This document shows, one piece after another, positions 46,400 through 60,348 of a stretch of DNA of 64,000 bases. The stretch is taken from the NCBI RefSeq assembly GCF_011075055.1, contig NC_058143.1, positions 10,989,057 through 11,053,056 on the forward strand, written 5' to 3'. The stretch is from Mangifera indica. Taxonomy: Eukaryota > Streptophyta > Magnoliopsida > Sapindales > Anacardiaceae. The notes under the pieces were generated by a model that did no database searches, was not told where the DNA came from, and saw only the letters and a program-made list of their open reading frames with translations. The first letter of the stretch is position 1; each line of letters begins with the position of its first letter. The position numbers and the translations under genes are program-made.

Positions 46400-48250
46400 T
46401 ATAAAAACCTCAATAAGATAGAGAGTGACGAGATTGAGATGAATGTGCCACACTTCATATCAAGTTTTCCAACAAATTCATCAAGTTGTTTTGTTGTTCT
46501 TCAAGTTCTTTGATTTTTTGTTCTTGTTGTTGAACATTTTTGTTGCCCCTCTAATTTTTTAATTTTTGTTTTTTGTTCTTCAACTTCATTTCTCAACTCT
46601 ATGGTTTCTTCTAATAAAGCATTTAAAGCATGTTGTTGGGACAGACAAAATGCAAAATTTTTGTTAAATCCTAAACTTTCTCAGTAACTTCCTCACAAAT
46701 TTGTTCTACACTTCAAATCTTGCAGCTACAAATTCTTGTAACTCAAACATTTTGTCCTAACATAAGAATATGTACAATTATTAGTCATCCCTTTCAATAA
46801 CATATAAATAATTTGATCTTAGATGAACTATTGACTACATAGTTAGATATCTATATTCTTTTAAATATACCTTCATATCATATGGTATAGCTTCGTGATT
46901 AACCCACCCTTTCTTGATACTCAAATAAACATTATGAAACAATTGAATTGTCTAACAATTTCCCTAATTTGTTTAGCCTAATTAAAGGGAAATAATCAAA
47001 GATATTATAAATTCTAATACTAAATGAGAAACCAAAATTCTAAATGATATAAATACCTTTTCCTTTTTATATTATACAAAGTTATTAGATTCATCATAAT
47101 GGTTACATATTAACCTTTTATGGTTGTTAGAATATATTTGTAATCGTTCCTAATACCACAACATCGAAAGGTATATTACAATATATAACAATAGAAAATA
47201 GTAAAGAAAGAAAAGATGTTTTCATACCTTAAATTTTTCACTATCAAAAAGATCACAAAGATATATACAGTCCTCTTGATCTTTAATTTCTTACGGTTGA
47301 TTTTATAGTATTTCTAAATTACAAGGATGTTCCTTGAATATTTGTGCATTGCATTTTTGAAATTATAGAATCTTTTTGACACTGTATAATTGAGATATTT
47401 TATTTCATGTGGCTAATTGATATTGATGTCAAATTTGCTCTAAAATCATATAAGATATAAATAAATCCATGTAAGTTTATTAGATATTATTTTTAGGTTC
47501 ACCAAATGAAAATAAGAATAAAGTTATAAGGATAATTACTATAATAGGTGCAATGAATTGGTTAACAATATTTACAGGTATTTTTTCCAAGTTAGAACCC
47601 ATATTGATGCAAAGTTCCACACCACAATACCTATTCATTTGTCAATTTAGATGCATTAACTCCAATGAGTACTCTTTCTTCAATGGTCAAGTCAATATGC
47701 AACTTGGTTTTTGTTGCTTGTAGAAGTCTTTCACATCTAACTCTTCAGGTCTTTTTTCGTACTTTATTTGTTCAAATAGCCCCTACAAATGATATTCATA
47801 CACATTCAACAATATTAGAAAAGAACTCCACATGACATGCACTATTTAAATTTTCTACCATTTGATCATTGAAATCTCTTAAATGTCTAAATTATGAAAG
47901 AAATTTTAAGTTCAACAAGCTTTTCAAATTAAATGTGCAATATCACATGTTGAGAGGGTCTAATGGACCCAACTTCCTAAAACCAACAAGAAAATGATGA
48001 CAAAAGAATATATGAGCAACTGCTCCATCATCTAAAGCAATTAAAAAGTATAAATCATTGTTATATTAAAACACGCATGATTTACATAAATTAAAAGGCA
48101 CATTGATAAATAAATGAATTTTATATCTTGACCTGTGTTTTCATCTTTTTCACGAGACGGTGATGAACTTTATATCCTTGTAACTTGATTATTCTCTCTA
48201 TCCTCATAACTTGATTTGTATTTCTTTGCAATATTTCTTCCTGTACCAAT
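46400..48250 (-). pseudogene. Possible CACTA second-gene remnant (coiled-coil part)
   Basis: A minus-strand reading near 46610-46490 is Leu/Glu/Lys/Gln-rich with a heptad look (LLEETIELRNEVEEQ), as in the coiled coil of TNP1/Transposase_24-type proteins of CACTA elements. The rest is too decayed to assign. Based on position and this stretch only. Confidence 0.3.
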
Positions 48251-48637
48251 AGTCATAATTAGAATCTATAAAATAGAAATCAAAAATAGAAATATCAAGA
48301 ATAATTTCTTTTTTTTTTTTACAATACATGAAACAATGTTTTAAATTTGAAAATGATATAATCATCCAATTATTCATTAAAGAAAACTAATGTGTTATTT
48401 CTTTCACACCATTTTTCATTTATTCTCAGCATCACTAATTAAGTTTTCATCAATATCACTACAATAATCAATTATTATTTTATCTTCGTTCTCAATATCA
48501 ACATCAACTTCTACAACTTCAATAACATCATGAAAATTACTTGAATCAACTAAGTCTGGATCAATATCAATTCTATAGAATTGTCTACTATTTAATTCAT
48601 CTTCTTGTACAATCCATTCACTTTGAAAAGATTCATT

Positions 48638-51411
48638 TTATAGTTTCATATGAATGACATTCACTTCTTTTTCATTTGTGTTATCCATCTCTTGTATATC
48701 CCATAAGTTTCTTTGTTGAGCTTTTCGAACCACTTTTCCAATGAGCCCTATACCTGTAATCATTAACGTAGAATAATCATTGGATTTGAATTGCAAGTAT
48801 AAAAAGGTCATTTTTATACCAAAACTTGCCAATATTAATGCATGTGAGATGATAATCCTTTTGTATTTTTTTTTCATCTGTGTCAAGCCAATCACATTTT
48901 GATAATATAGTCCAAAATCCATATATATATTTTAGTTCTAAGATACAAAATAAAACACCAAAAACTCAATTGGTTCACTATCATGCTCTCTTGCTACTAT
49001 CACTCCACTATTTTAATTGACTTAACAATTTTCTTGATTTTTGTTATGAAAACGCTCTCCATTGACAATACAATTGTTCAACAAATTCACCCAAAAGTCA
49101 AGGGCACAAGATAATGAATAAAGTTGTTTAGCTCTTTCATTAGATCCTCCAACATGCAAGGTGTTCATTTACACAAAAACATTGGCTTTGACGTAGATAA
49201 AACAAATAACTGATAATTTAAATATTATGTCAAATTTTCTAAAATATGTTTACTTGTACGATCTTCAAACCATTTTGGGAATAATTGTTCATGTCCTTGG
49301 TATACGTTATCACAATATTGTGCCTCTAACTCCTTTATGTGTTCACTATTTATAGGACAATAAGAAAAGAAAAGTTTTTTTTTATGGTAATTAACATAAA
49401 ATAAAAACCTATCCATTTTTATAAAACAAATTGAAATTGAAAGTGACTTACTCTAGAAAAGGTTGTAGCTTTTCACAATTATTCAAGATGTAACAATGAA
49501 TTTCTTTCAATTCTTTTAGGGGAAGTTGAATTATTTGCATTGAACCTCATGGATGACCTTTTTGTGAAAATATTGAAAGATCTATATGTGATTGGTGAAG
49601 TCAACTGTCATCATTTATCTCTACTCGATTAAATCTAGTTTCAATTCTCTAAAGATACATTAAACAAAAACTTAAAACTTCATTCACAATGTAAGCGTCC
49701 ACAATAGAATCTTTTGGTCTAGCTTTGTTTCTAACATATTTTTTCAATTTTCGCAAATACCTTTCTATTGGATTCATCAATTGATATCCAACAGGACCAC
49801 CAAGTTTAGATCATTTATAGACAAAGTCCTAACATATATTTATTGAAAAAAGTGAGATAGTTCAACAAATGTTATACAAACATCTTTACACGAGTATTGA
49901 CGTATCTCACATATGATAATTATGAATTTTTAATCCAATTACCTTATCATCTTTGACATTGACATTTTAGGAAATATTAGTCATATACCCATATTAAAAT
50001 TTAACTAATTTTAAAAACTGATAAAATTATCTTCTTTCATCTAATGTTAGAGTATAACATTTATATGGTTTCAAATACATATCACCATGAGTTTACAAGT
50101 GTAACTCTTTATGTATTTTCATATCTGTCAAATCTTGCCAAACTTTATCAGTATCTTTTGATTTCTCTTCAATGTTTAACAATGTATCAATGATGTCATC
50201 ACATATATTTTTCTCAATATGCATAACTTCAAGACAATGTCCAATTTTAAGTTTAGACCAACATATCAGCTCAAAAAATATACATTTTCTTGTCCAATTG
50301 GATTCATCAAAAGTATGTTATCCTTTTCTAAGTATGTTAACATTTTTTGGATTTTTCTTATAACACACATTTTCAACATTATCTTGTTGTTGAAAAATTT
50401 CATATCCTAAGAATATCTTTGGTGAAGGTCTATATTCTCCTTTCACATCAAATTGCTTGTTTTTCCTCTAAGGATGATCTATAGACAAGAATCATCAATG
50501 GCCCATGTAGCATATTTTACTTCTCAACAATTGTAATAAAGTAATTTCATTACAAACTGAACAAGCCTTATAGTCTTTGGTTTTCCAACCAAACAAATTT
50601 CCTAAGACAGGAAAATCATTTACTATCCACTTGGCAATAAGTAAAAAAAATGTTATCCATTAAACGTATCATAGATTTGTGCACCATCATCCCATAACTC
50701 TTTTAATTCATCAATTAATAGATGTGAAAATACATTAATATCTCTTCTAGGTACTTTAGGTCCTAGAATTAGCAATGACATCATAAAATGTAGATCTTTC
50801 ATACACTTTCACAAGGGTAAATTGTATGGGACAAGTGTCACTGACCACATGTTATAAAAATTACTTATGTTTCCAAAAGGATTAAAACCATACGATGGAT
50901 CAAGTGCAAAACTAGGATATATCTTGCCAAAATCTTGCCATGCTTCAAAATTAGTTGGATGCCTCAACACATCTTCTATATGAAGTTGTTTTTTCTTATG
51001 CCACCTCATATCAAAAGTCATGTGTCTTGACATATATAGTCTCTACAATCTAGGTTACAATGGAAAGTAACACAATATCTTATGGGGAATTGTTTTGCCT
51101 TTCCTTTCATCAATATTATACCTAGACACATCACAAATCAGACATTTATCAACTTTTGCATACTCTTTCCAAAATATAGCATAATCAAATTCACATGCAT
51201 GAATTGATTTATATCCTAATCCTAATTCTTGAAACATCTTTTTAGCTACATAGTATGACACTGGAAGATTTGAACTATTAGGAAAAACACTCTTCAATAA
51301 CTGGGGAATCATGTCATATGATTTGTTGGTCATATGATTGATGACTTTTATATGCATTAATTTCACAATAAATTCTAGTATTGAAAAATTTGTGCACCCT
51401 AGATATAATTC
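48638..51411 (-). pseudogene. CACTA TNP2-type transposase, degenerate
   Basis: Minus-strand fragments follow the plant TNP2 order. 51410-51055: ...LPVSYYVAKKMFQELGLGY, then HACEFDYAIFWKEYAKVDKC and TIPHKILCYFPL. 51033-50809: the MRWH...DFGKIYPSFALDP and GFNPFGN block. 50790-50650: LLILGPKVPRRDINVF then LLIDELKELWDDG. 50640-50400: WIVNDFPVLGNLFGWKTK and CYMGH. 49416-49225: a segment like the ELE-Q---VY--HE-LFP-WF region. 48922-48638: a DUF4216-like tail. Stops and frameshifts separate them all. Acidic residues typical of the core (DP, DD) are partly kept. Confidence 0.8.
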
Positions 51412-52924
51412 GTATCAAAGTTTAGCAAGTAAATTATCAAACTTCTCAAAGTTTGTATTGTTAATTGTTGTTTGTACTATCACCCATATCTGTTGATTCT
51501 CTAAAGCTTGAATCTATATGCATGTTTACTAGATCACATGCATCATTCAATATTTTGATGCATTCATCTTTGTCTTCAACTTAGTTATACATTTCATCAG
51601 TAAACATGTCATTTAGATTGTAGCCTTGATTTGTGTTGTCCCCATGAAATATCAATAATTTATCATAACTTTTGGAAAAACTGTACCAATACAAATGTCT
51701 TTGAATAGTAATTTGATCATGTAATCTTGTATTTAAACAATCTTTACCTCAGCAACAAGTCTTCCTCTCATTATCTAAGTGATATTTTGCAATGTCAATA
51801 AATGAGTCAATTCTTTTAACCTATTCTTTGCACAACCTATTAGACAAATAAATTCATCTTTTATCTATTGTCAAGTTAATTGAATAAATAAATGCATCTA
51901 ATCCTAAGTGACATCTACAAGAATGGAAAAGAGAAAAAAAAAAAAAAGCAATTTTATTGAATAATGTAGATGTTCCATGATTGCTAGTTAATTATACAAG
52001 AGCAGAAAATTTAAATTTTCCATATAAGACAACTAATCAATTATCATCTATATTTATTAGATATCTAAACCACAAAAATTATTATAATTTTAAAGTTATA
52101 AATGTATACACTAAATGTTATCAGTGAACCGTTACATTATATTTCTACATATTATAATTTTAAAGATTAATAATTATTTAATTTCATCTATAAATTAAAA
52201 AATTAGCTGTCCTAAGGATAACTATAGGAATCATGCTCAAATAGTTAACAATACTTAGAATCTACACATTGGAATTTTAGAAAATGTATTTTAGAATTTG
52301 TTATTAGAGAGAATGTACATGGGCTTTGTGTGCATTAATTTGTATAACATGTTTTAATATATAGAATTTCATTATATCATTGAGAAAATATTGTTGATAA
52401 GGGTTAAGTTTATAAAGTAGTTTGATGATAGGAATGATTGTACCAAAAGGGATTACATATACATAATTCATTCACCAATTATATCAAAAATGGATGTAAA
52501 TAAAAAAGGTTAAACTTGAATGTCATATGGAATTTGTTCCTCCTTCCTATGGAGATAAGTGATGATGATGATATCTTCTAATTTTCTTGAATAAAATAGG
52601 ATAAATTAAATCTAGTTTTCATCACCCTTATTAGTAAGAAACATATATGCTCTTATCGACTTCACTCCTTTCAACAATTCAATTGTTCCTCTCATTTGTA
52701 TGGAAAGAAAGTAATCTCTAAGTTTTAGCTAGCATGTCTTGCTTTAATGACAGAAAATAATGTGTCCTAAGACCATCTTTGGTACCCAAGGTAAAAACAC
52801 CAATTTTAGAATTAAATCAGTACAAATACATCAAGTACCAAACATTTTAAGTGATGTTATAATACATGACAACATTAGCTCACTAGATAATCACTATGAG
52901 GAATGCAATGAACTTAGTGACCAA

Positions 52925-53045
52925 GACGCAAAATGAGATTTAAGAAGTGGTTGTTATGAGTGTGAAGATGTAAATGGGGATTAAAGAAGTGGTTGTTGGG
53001 AAATGTTGAGATGCAAATGGGATTTAAGAAGTGGTTGTTAGGGAA
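52925..53045. repeat. ~50-bp minisatellite, 3 imperfect copies
   Basis: TTAAGAAGTGGTTGTT recurs three times, with GATGTAAATGGG or GATGCAAATGGG between copies. Non-coding. Confidence 0.75.
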
Positions 53046-54190
53046 CGCTAGTCATGACCAGTATGATCACTTGAAGAATAACCATTTTGGTTATATGTGA
53101 GTTCAACAATAGTGATTGACATTGAGTTGGCAAAGTTTTCAAAGTTAATGAGGTCAAGAGAAAGTTCACCCTTGATGTAGTTAACCATTATGACTTTCAA
53201 GGTTTCTAGATATATCACTAAACATTTTGATGTGGTTTATGTTGATTCTAATTTCTATTTGTTAGTGATATGCCCATGCAACTAAGATATCGCATTCTAA
53301 TTGTTTTAAATTGTTGAGGTTTGATAAATTTCATTTTTGCTCAAATGAACACATTACAATTGGGCCATCGTCACAATTTGGGTATCTCATCATCAAAATT
53401 TTGGTAGCACCAAAAACAAAATTCCAATGGGTATCTCGTCATCACAGCCCATTACAAAATTACACATTTGACATTTATTTTGCCCATAATTCATTCGGGA
53501 AGTGAGGCATCTCTCAATTAATCATTTTTGTTTGGATGTTTTTGGTTCTTTTTCAGTCTTTTTCCGTATTATTTTTTCAAATAAACATTTGAATATCTTC
53601 TAAAACTTTTTTGAGATGATTCTCTTAGGATTTTGTGGGATACATCTTTCAATTGTTGTATTTTACATTATAAACAATTTTATGACTTTTAAATTATCAC
53701 CATTGCAGTACTATTTTCTTATCTAACATGAGATTAACTGGACCAAATATAACAAGTTTGTGTCTATCTAGCTAGCTCATTTAATTTATGAAAAAGATAA
53801 AGAATTAGGTGTCTAGAATCTATCTTGCTAACACTCTTTTACATTATTTTCAATCATTCAATTCCAATTAGTTTTGGATTCTTTAATTTGTTTGTTTTGA
53901 AAACACATTTTTAAATTTCAGGTTGGTTATGTTGTTTATATATGTAAAAAAATAATTTGAATTGCTCATATTGTTCTTGTACAACAGTCTCACACCTTCA
54001 TCAAATATGCAACCAACAGTTATTGAACACAATCACCATTAGGCCTAGGGTTTCAACTAACATTCTAGGGTTATCAAATTTATCAAGTATTAGGATCAAT
54101 TGATAAAATATGAAAAGATGACTATAATCAAATTAGAAGAGAATTGAGAAAATGAGAAGAAATTATTAAAAGAGAAAGAGATTGATCAAC
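53046..54190. other. Interior of the CACTA region, nothing recognised
   Basis: AT-rich sequence with no supported coding content or bounded repeat. Confidence 0.35.
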
Positions 54191-54194
54191 TTAC

Positions 54195-54330
54195 CTGAGC
54201 AGAAGAGGAAATTTGGAGATGTTAAGGTTGAAGGTGTGACACAAGAAGAGGAAATTTGAAGATGTGTTAGACTGAAGGTGCAACACAAGAAGAAGAAATT
54301 TGGAAATGTGTGAGGCTGAAGGTTGAAGTG
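54195..54330. repeat. ~48-bp tandem repeat, 3 copies
   Basis: AGAAGAGGAAATTTGGAGATG and relatives followed by AGGTTGAAGGTGTGACACAA appear three times. A Cys/Ser/Phe-rich frame on the minus strand is produced by this repeat. Confidence 0.75.
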
Positions 54331-55099
54331 GCATAAGGAATTCCACACCCATGACAAAGTGACTTCTTTAACAAAATTTTACCATTATATTTACTTTTTA
54401 AAATAATAATATTATAATCATACATCATAATAAATTATTAATATATTTACTAATAATAATATTATATTATATTCAATTTATTAATTTTATTAATAATATC
54501 ATACTTATTAATATTATATTTAATATCAAATTGAATTTGAACTGAATTTAAACTAATGAGAGATGTCTTTAGAAGATTATTAGTGGGAGGAATAATATTA
54601 TCAGCATATTAAATAATATTACTTAAGGGATAAATAGGATCATTGATTGGATGAATAGTATCACCAGTAGGATGAATAATATCATTAAAAGAAAGAATAA
54701 GAGATAAACAATATCATCGAATGAGAATTTAAGTCAAACTTTAATCGAGCTCTCAAACTGAAACTTCAATTTGATTCAATTTGAATCAAACCAAAAACCA
54801 ATTCAAATCTAATTGGCTAGGTTCGAGGTCCTGAGAGTACATCAATTATTATGGATGAAAATAATAATAAAAAATATTTTTTAATCATTTAAATATAAAT
54901 TTAATTAGAAGATAAGAATATATTGACATAATTTTATATTGAAAACTTAATAATCAAATACATTTTAATGGTTCAACACCACTAGCTAATCATCTTTTAA
55001 TTTTCTTCTCTAACCGACTCAAAATTAAATTGTTGTTTCTATGTTTTCTTATATTTTACATGACTTGTTTATTTAGTTACTACTAGTATGTTTCATATT

Positions 55100-55690
55100 T
55101 TGTAAACTGTATTTTGTGAATGAAGTTATAGTTGTCAAACAAATTTATTTACAATTAAAATTTTAGACAAAATAACAATTTAGTTATCACCAATTTCCCT
55201 CTCATGAGAATGTGGAGGGCTAAAAAGATTAAATTATTTTACAACAAAACACTTAGTTGTCAAAACAAAATTACTTGCAACTAAAAATTAGTTGTAAAAA
55301 ATTAATTTTAGTTACACATTTCACGACTAACGTTATAGTTGTCAAACAAATTTATTTACAACTAAAATTTTAATGGCTAACATAATAATTTATTTACTAA
55401 AAATTTCTCTCTAACTGGAACATAAGGCGCCTAAAAGTTGGACAAAGTTTACCTCTATTTTGCAACTAAATATTTAGTTGCAAAAACATAATTATTTGCA
55501 ACTAAAAAATTGGTTGGAAAAAGTTAATTTTAGTAGTCTATTGTTTCCTTTCATTGGAAAAGTGAGGGTTAAAAAAATGTAATTAATTCTTTGTGACTAA
55601 ATTCATTTTAGTTGCTCTAAGTCAGTTTTTACAATTATTTTTAATTAGTAGTAAAAAATTTAGTTACTATTTGTATGTTTTTTTGTAGTG
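55100..55690. repeat. CACTA right subterminal repeat region
   Basis: TATAGTTGTCAAACAAATTT occurs twice (about 55130 and 55333), with variants TTAGTTGTCAAAACAAAATT and TTAGTTGCAAAAACATAATT, ending at the CACTA terminus. In En/Spm elements such repeats bind the TNPA/TNP1 protein; that role is inferred. Confidence 0.7.
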
Positions 55691-58600
55691 GCACTACTTC
55701 TAGGTCTATATAGAGTATGGGTCAAATGTCACTATGAGGGGAATATGTGTCATGTAATTACTTATTTATGTTGGTGTTTTTTGGAACAAGAACATTTTGG
55801 GATTGGTTTTCTGGAAACGGATTTTCTATGTTGACTAAATTGTTATTAGTTTGATGAGTAACTTCATTAGGTGAGGGATAAGTTTGTTCTGATGTTAAGG
55901 AAAGACTATGATTATTACTGTGTGAATTTTGTGAATACTGTTGTTCAAGACTGGGTGTCTTGATCATTTTTGTTTTCGTTTCACTTGAATTGAATGTATC
56001 ATTTTTAGGCTCTTGTGATGACTGCTTTAGTTAAGAAGGAAAAAACAAATTGTGTCTAGTGTCAAGGTGAAAATTCAAATCTGACTTGGTTCCAAACTCC
56101 CTAAATTTAGGTCTAGTTTTGAAAAGGAATTCAGTTTCATTGAATTTGATTTTGGCAACTATGTGAATCTTTCTTTAGGAGCTAAGACACTTGTAGCCTT
56201 TGTGTTGAGACTATACCCTGTGAAAACACACCTTCAATAATTATAGTCAAATTTGTGTCTATTATATAATTTAAGGAAAGTTAAAAACTACATCTAAAGT
56301 TTCTAAGATAGGTATAATCTAAACTTGTTTTGAACAACACTTGGAAGGGTGAATTCTGACTCAAGCTCGTGGATGGCAGTTTATACATTAAGAAAATTAA
56401 AGTTTGAAAGGTTGTCCACTAGAATGTGAAGGGCATTCCAACTTGTGATAACAGAACTAGGTCTAATTCAACAATGTGTCTATGTTTTTCTTCTACCTTA
56501 CCATTTTGTTGGTGTGTATAAGGGTACGGATATTTGACAATAATCCTCTAACTATGAAGATAAGAGATAATGCTTCTATACTCTGCTCCCCAATCATATT
56601 GTAAGGACTTCAGTTTTGTATCAATATGTCTTTCCACTAATTTGTGGAAGCCTATAAAAATTGATTTGACCTGTGACTTTGACTTTAAAAAGAACAACCT
56701 AGTAAAACAAGAGTAATCATCTAAGAAGTGCACATTAAATCTATATCCTTTAGGTGTAACATATGGTGTAGGCCCCCAAACATCACTATGAATTAACTTA
56801 AGAGAATAGAAGCTTTTATATTGGACAATGGAAAGGAAAATTGGTAAGTTTTATTGGACCCTTAGGTGTTTTAATAATACTAAAAACACAAGTTTGAATG
56901 TGTAATAATGTCCAAGGAATGTGTGAAAAACATTATCAAGTAGACATGAATTAAAAAATGCAAAAACAAAACATACACGCCTCGTGTATCATGCCTACAC
57001 ACCTTTATGTTAAGCCAAACAAGAGAAAAAGTGACCGTGTAGCCTGTTTGTGCAATTTTGGCAAAGTTAACAAGGTCAAACCAGACACATGCACATGTGT
57101 ATGCAAAAATTCAACCATTTGCTTCTCGTTCGATTCCCCATTCAAGCTTTTAAAATTTTTGAGAAAAAAATCACATATGAGGATAGAACACCTATGCTTC
57201 ATCATGGAACACCTATGCATGCATTTTTCGAGAAGAAAATCTGACCATTGGGAGCTCTGACTAAGGATTGATTGAGCATGAAAAAGTAAAATTTTAAATG
57301 ACACATGTACGTGTGTCTCATAGATTCATGAAGAAATTGTTGTTTTCAATGCTCAACAGATATATTATTTCAACCAATGGTTATATGAACTATTTCAGTT
57401 ATCCAAGAGTATAAATTGAAGATTCTTTAATGGGAAATAGGTTAGAGATTATTAATGTAAAAGCTTATACTTTTTTCTTCTCTAATTTCTCTCTCAAAAA
57501 CTCATAACTCAAATTCTTGAGATATACACTTATGCTCACTTCTTGTATCAACCTTGTAAAGGCATTTTACATTTATTTTTCCATACAAAAACTCTTTTGG
57601 GTAAAATTTCAGATAAACTATTTTGGTGGGCACAATTCTAAAGAATTTACGAGTAAAACTTTAAGTGAATTACTTGATGAAATGGGTGAAGGAGATTTGG
57701 AAGAGAAAGTTTTAAACCATTATAAATTATTGAGTATTTCCTTTCCCTACTCTCTTTACTTTATGCATTATATTTGTATTGTATGTTTTTGATAAATTAT
57801 TGAGTATTGTCTATGTTTGATTGCATGAGTAAATTTGTTAGACATTGATTTAGTTTGACTATCCTTGTTGAAATTGTTTAAATGATTGATTTTGTTAGAA
57901 TAATTGTTTGAAAGATTTTATTTGGTTAAAGTTTTTAAATAATCTCATTTACACTCCTTTAGGATTATTAGTCATTTTGGGTTTTTCAATATTTTGCCAA
58001 ATTGACAATATTCACAAAAAGGAATTTTATTTGCATAATATTTGAGAAAAAGGAATAGTTTAAACACAATAGCAGCAATTCTATTATACAGGTTCCATAA
58101 TCTTATATGTCAAGTAAAACATTAGTCTTTCGAACATTTAAAACAAAATTCAATGCAAAATTAGAATTACTCATCAAGACAAATTGTCTATTTGCTAGAA
58201 TAGGTACTATTATAGTGAGACATTTTGAGGGGCTACTGTTGAGAAACGTAGGAAGCTGTTGAAAGGGATGTCTTGAGTTGATATAACCCATTCTCAAGTA
58301 AGCCTTAAAGCAAAATTGTCTTTGACTTCAAGTCCTTTACAACACACAAATTAGAGGAAAATTTAACGATGACATTATTATGCTTTGTAAACTTTGAGAT
58401 AATAAGCAAGTTCTTTTATAATTTTAGGCACACAAAGTTTGTTTTTCAAAAATAAAGGTCTATTAGGAATAACATAGGGTAAGAGAGTTGAACCTATGTA
58501 TGGAATGTCTAGACACTCACTATTGCCAACCTGGAGTTGGTGTTATCCATTTCAGGTGGCTTTCATGGAGAGTTGTTAGGGATTGGAAATAACATGGTCT

Positions 58601-58953
58601 ATAGCACCAAAATCCATATACAATTCAGAATCTAAAACTACTACAAGACTGACAACAATGTTGGCTGAGGTTTGTTGTGAATTGACTTGGTTAGGATAAG
58701 GGTTTTTTTGTGAGGTATGACTAAGTTGTTATAAAATAAGATATCAACTTGAATGAAGGTTTGGTGAGAGTTGGTGGTTTATGGGTGTGTTGTGTTTGTG
58801 TATGGATAAGGGTAATTGGTATAAATTGTGTTCTGTGTGTAGGGGTGAGATTCATATTTTGGTACTTTGGAATAAACAAACCTAGACTAGAACTGTCAAA
58901 ATTTGTCTATTCTCATAATGCATTTGTGGGTTACCCATACTTTCATTATAGGT

Positions 58954-59711
58954 TGGCCAAATGACTATTTCCCGCCCAAGTTTTAGTCTAATCTCAAAAA
59001 AACACCCATGACAAATAAAAACTTAAACACTCACTTATGAGTTATCTATTGTTAAAATTTTCAATTAGAGGCAGAGATAAAATCATCATTTTATTACTAA
59101 ACCCTAAAATTTTAAAAGTTAATATCATTTCCCCTTAGGTTTTAAAAACTAACACTTCATCTCTCATTCTTGAAGTTTGAAAAGTTTAGATTTCACCTTT
59201 AAGGTTTGTTTCTTTTCTCCAACTACTACCATTCCGACTAACGGTCAACGCTTTCTGTCTATCTTCTAGATCTAGCCATGAAGGATGATAAAAGACGACC
59301 ACCCATCACCACAAAGGATGACAAAGCGTCATCATTCACCACTTCTTCACAATATGGATGACACTTTGTTGTCTAAATTTGGACAACAAAATATCATCCT
59401 TCATTAGAGAAGATTGTCTCTTCTTTCTAATCGACAACTGAATTTTCTAAGTCATTAGAGATGAAACCTAGAAATTGGGAGGGAGGAGGAAAGTGAATTT
59501 TTCAAAGTTAAATCATGACAAAAAATTGTTAGTTTTTTAAACTAAGAGGAAAAGGTTTTAGAGTTTAGGGGTAAAATAACAATTTTACCTTTACTTCTAA
59601 TTGAAAGTTTTAATAGCAGTTAGTCTATGGATGGGTGTTTGAGTTTTTCATTTATCGTGGGTGTATTTTTGAGATTAGACTAAAACCTGGATGGGAAATA
59701 GTCCTTTGGCC
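58954..59711. mobile_element. Long-TIR Mutator-like element inside copia gag/protease
   Basis: Inverted ends of ~170 bp: TGGCCAAATGACTATTTCCC and, from the other side, GGCCAAAGGACTATTTCCC, both continuing through TTTTAGTCTAATCTCAAAAA. TTATAGGT flanks both sides (58946-58953, 59712-59719). The layout resembles 33-928. Non-coding core. Confidence 0.8.
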
Positions 59712-59930
59712 TTATAGGTCAAATCAAACCTATGATAACAGTATAGTGCAATGTGACCCATTTCCCCCACAAACTTGACAAAAATTCCTAGGATTTAAAA
59801 AGTTCTTTCCTCTGCCTTTTCCTACCACTAGTTGTCCTAAATCATGATGACTCGAGACTCCAAAATTATCCTTTACTCCAATCTGATTTGATCCAATAAA
59901 TTGCCCAATACTCACTATAGAATTAGCTAG

Positions 59931-60348
59931 TATTGGAGACCAAAAAAAAGTCTCACATCTAATAAAAGTAAGTAAAATAAGTGATATATAAGTGTGGTGG
60001 ATTGGATCTTAACACAATCCAATTGATTTCATGTAATACGGGTTTCAATATTTACACTTATAAACTCAATATATTTTTGACATAGTATCAAAGCACAAGT
60101 CAGACAACAAGCCTAATACTCTTAAAATGTTCGTTGATACAAGTGATAACACATCTATCTAAAAATTGAACTTAGTTAAATGATAGGTCTAACAGTCTAT
60201 GGTGGTTACACTTGAGGAAGGATGTTGGAGACTAAAAACAAAAAAAGTCTCACATCTAATAAAAGTGAGTAAAGTAAGTGGTATATTAGTGTGGTGGATT
60301 AGACTTTAATGCAAATTAATTGGTTTTGTATAATACGTGTTTCAATAT
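59931..60348 (+). mobile_element. Terminal-repeat retrotransposon in miniature (TRIM)
   Basis: Direct repeats 59931-60082 and 60223 to about 60348, both beginning TATTGGAGAC/TGTTGGAGAC followed by AAAGTCTCACATCTAATAAA. After the first comes TAGTATCAAAGC (60083-60094), a Met-tRNA-type primer site; before the second comes the purine-rich GAGGAAGGA. The ~140-bp interior has no coding. The right copy lacks the last ~25 bases. Confidence 0.75.

Larger units (their letters stand above)
42357..55690 (-). mobile_element. CACTA (En/Spm-like) transposon remnant with nested inserts
   Basis: The right end is clear: the plus strand finishes TTTTTTTTGTAGTG at 55690, the inverted CACTACAAAAA terminus. Subterminal motifs around TTAGTTGTCAAA and GCAACTAAAA recur at 55120-55660 and, at the left, at 42390-42515 and 45296-45460. 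Between them lie TNP2-type transposase remnants on the minus strand. The left terminus is not clean and its position is inferred. Nested inserts: 42523-45287 and 45702-46175. Confidence 0.6.

Noticed and set aside
56958..57304. 100-aa and 99-aa frames on opposite strands
   Set aside because: Overlapping each other, no homology recognised, inside a decayed copia element; probably chance.
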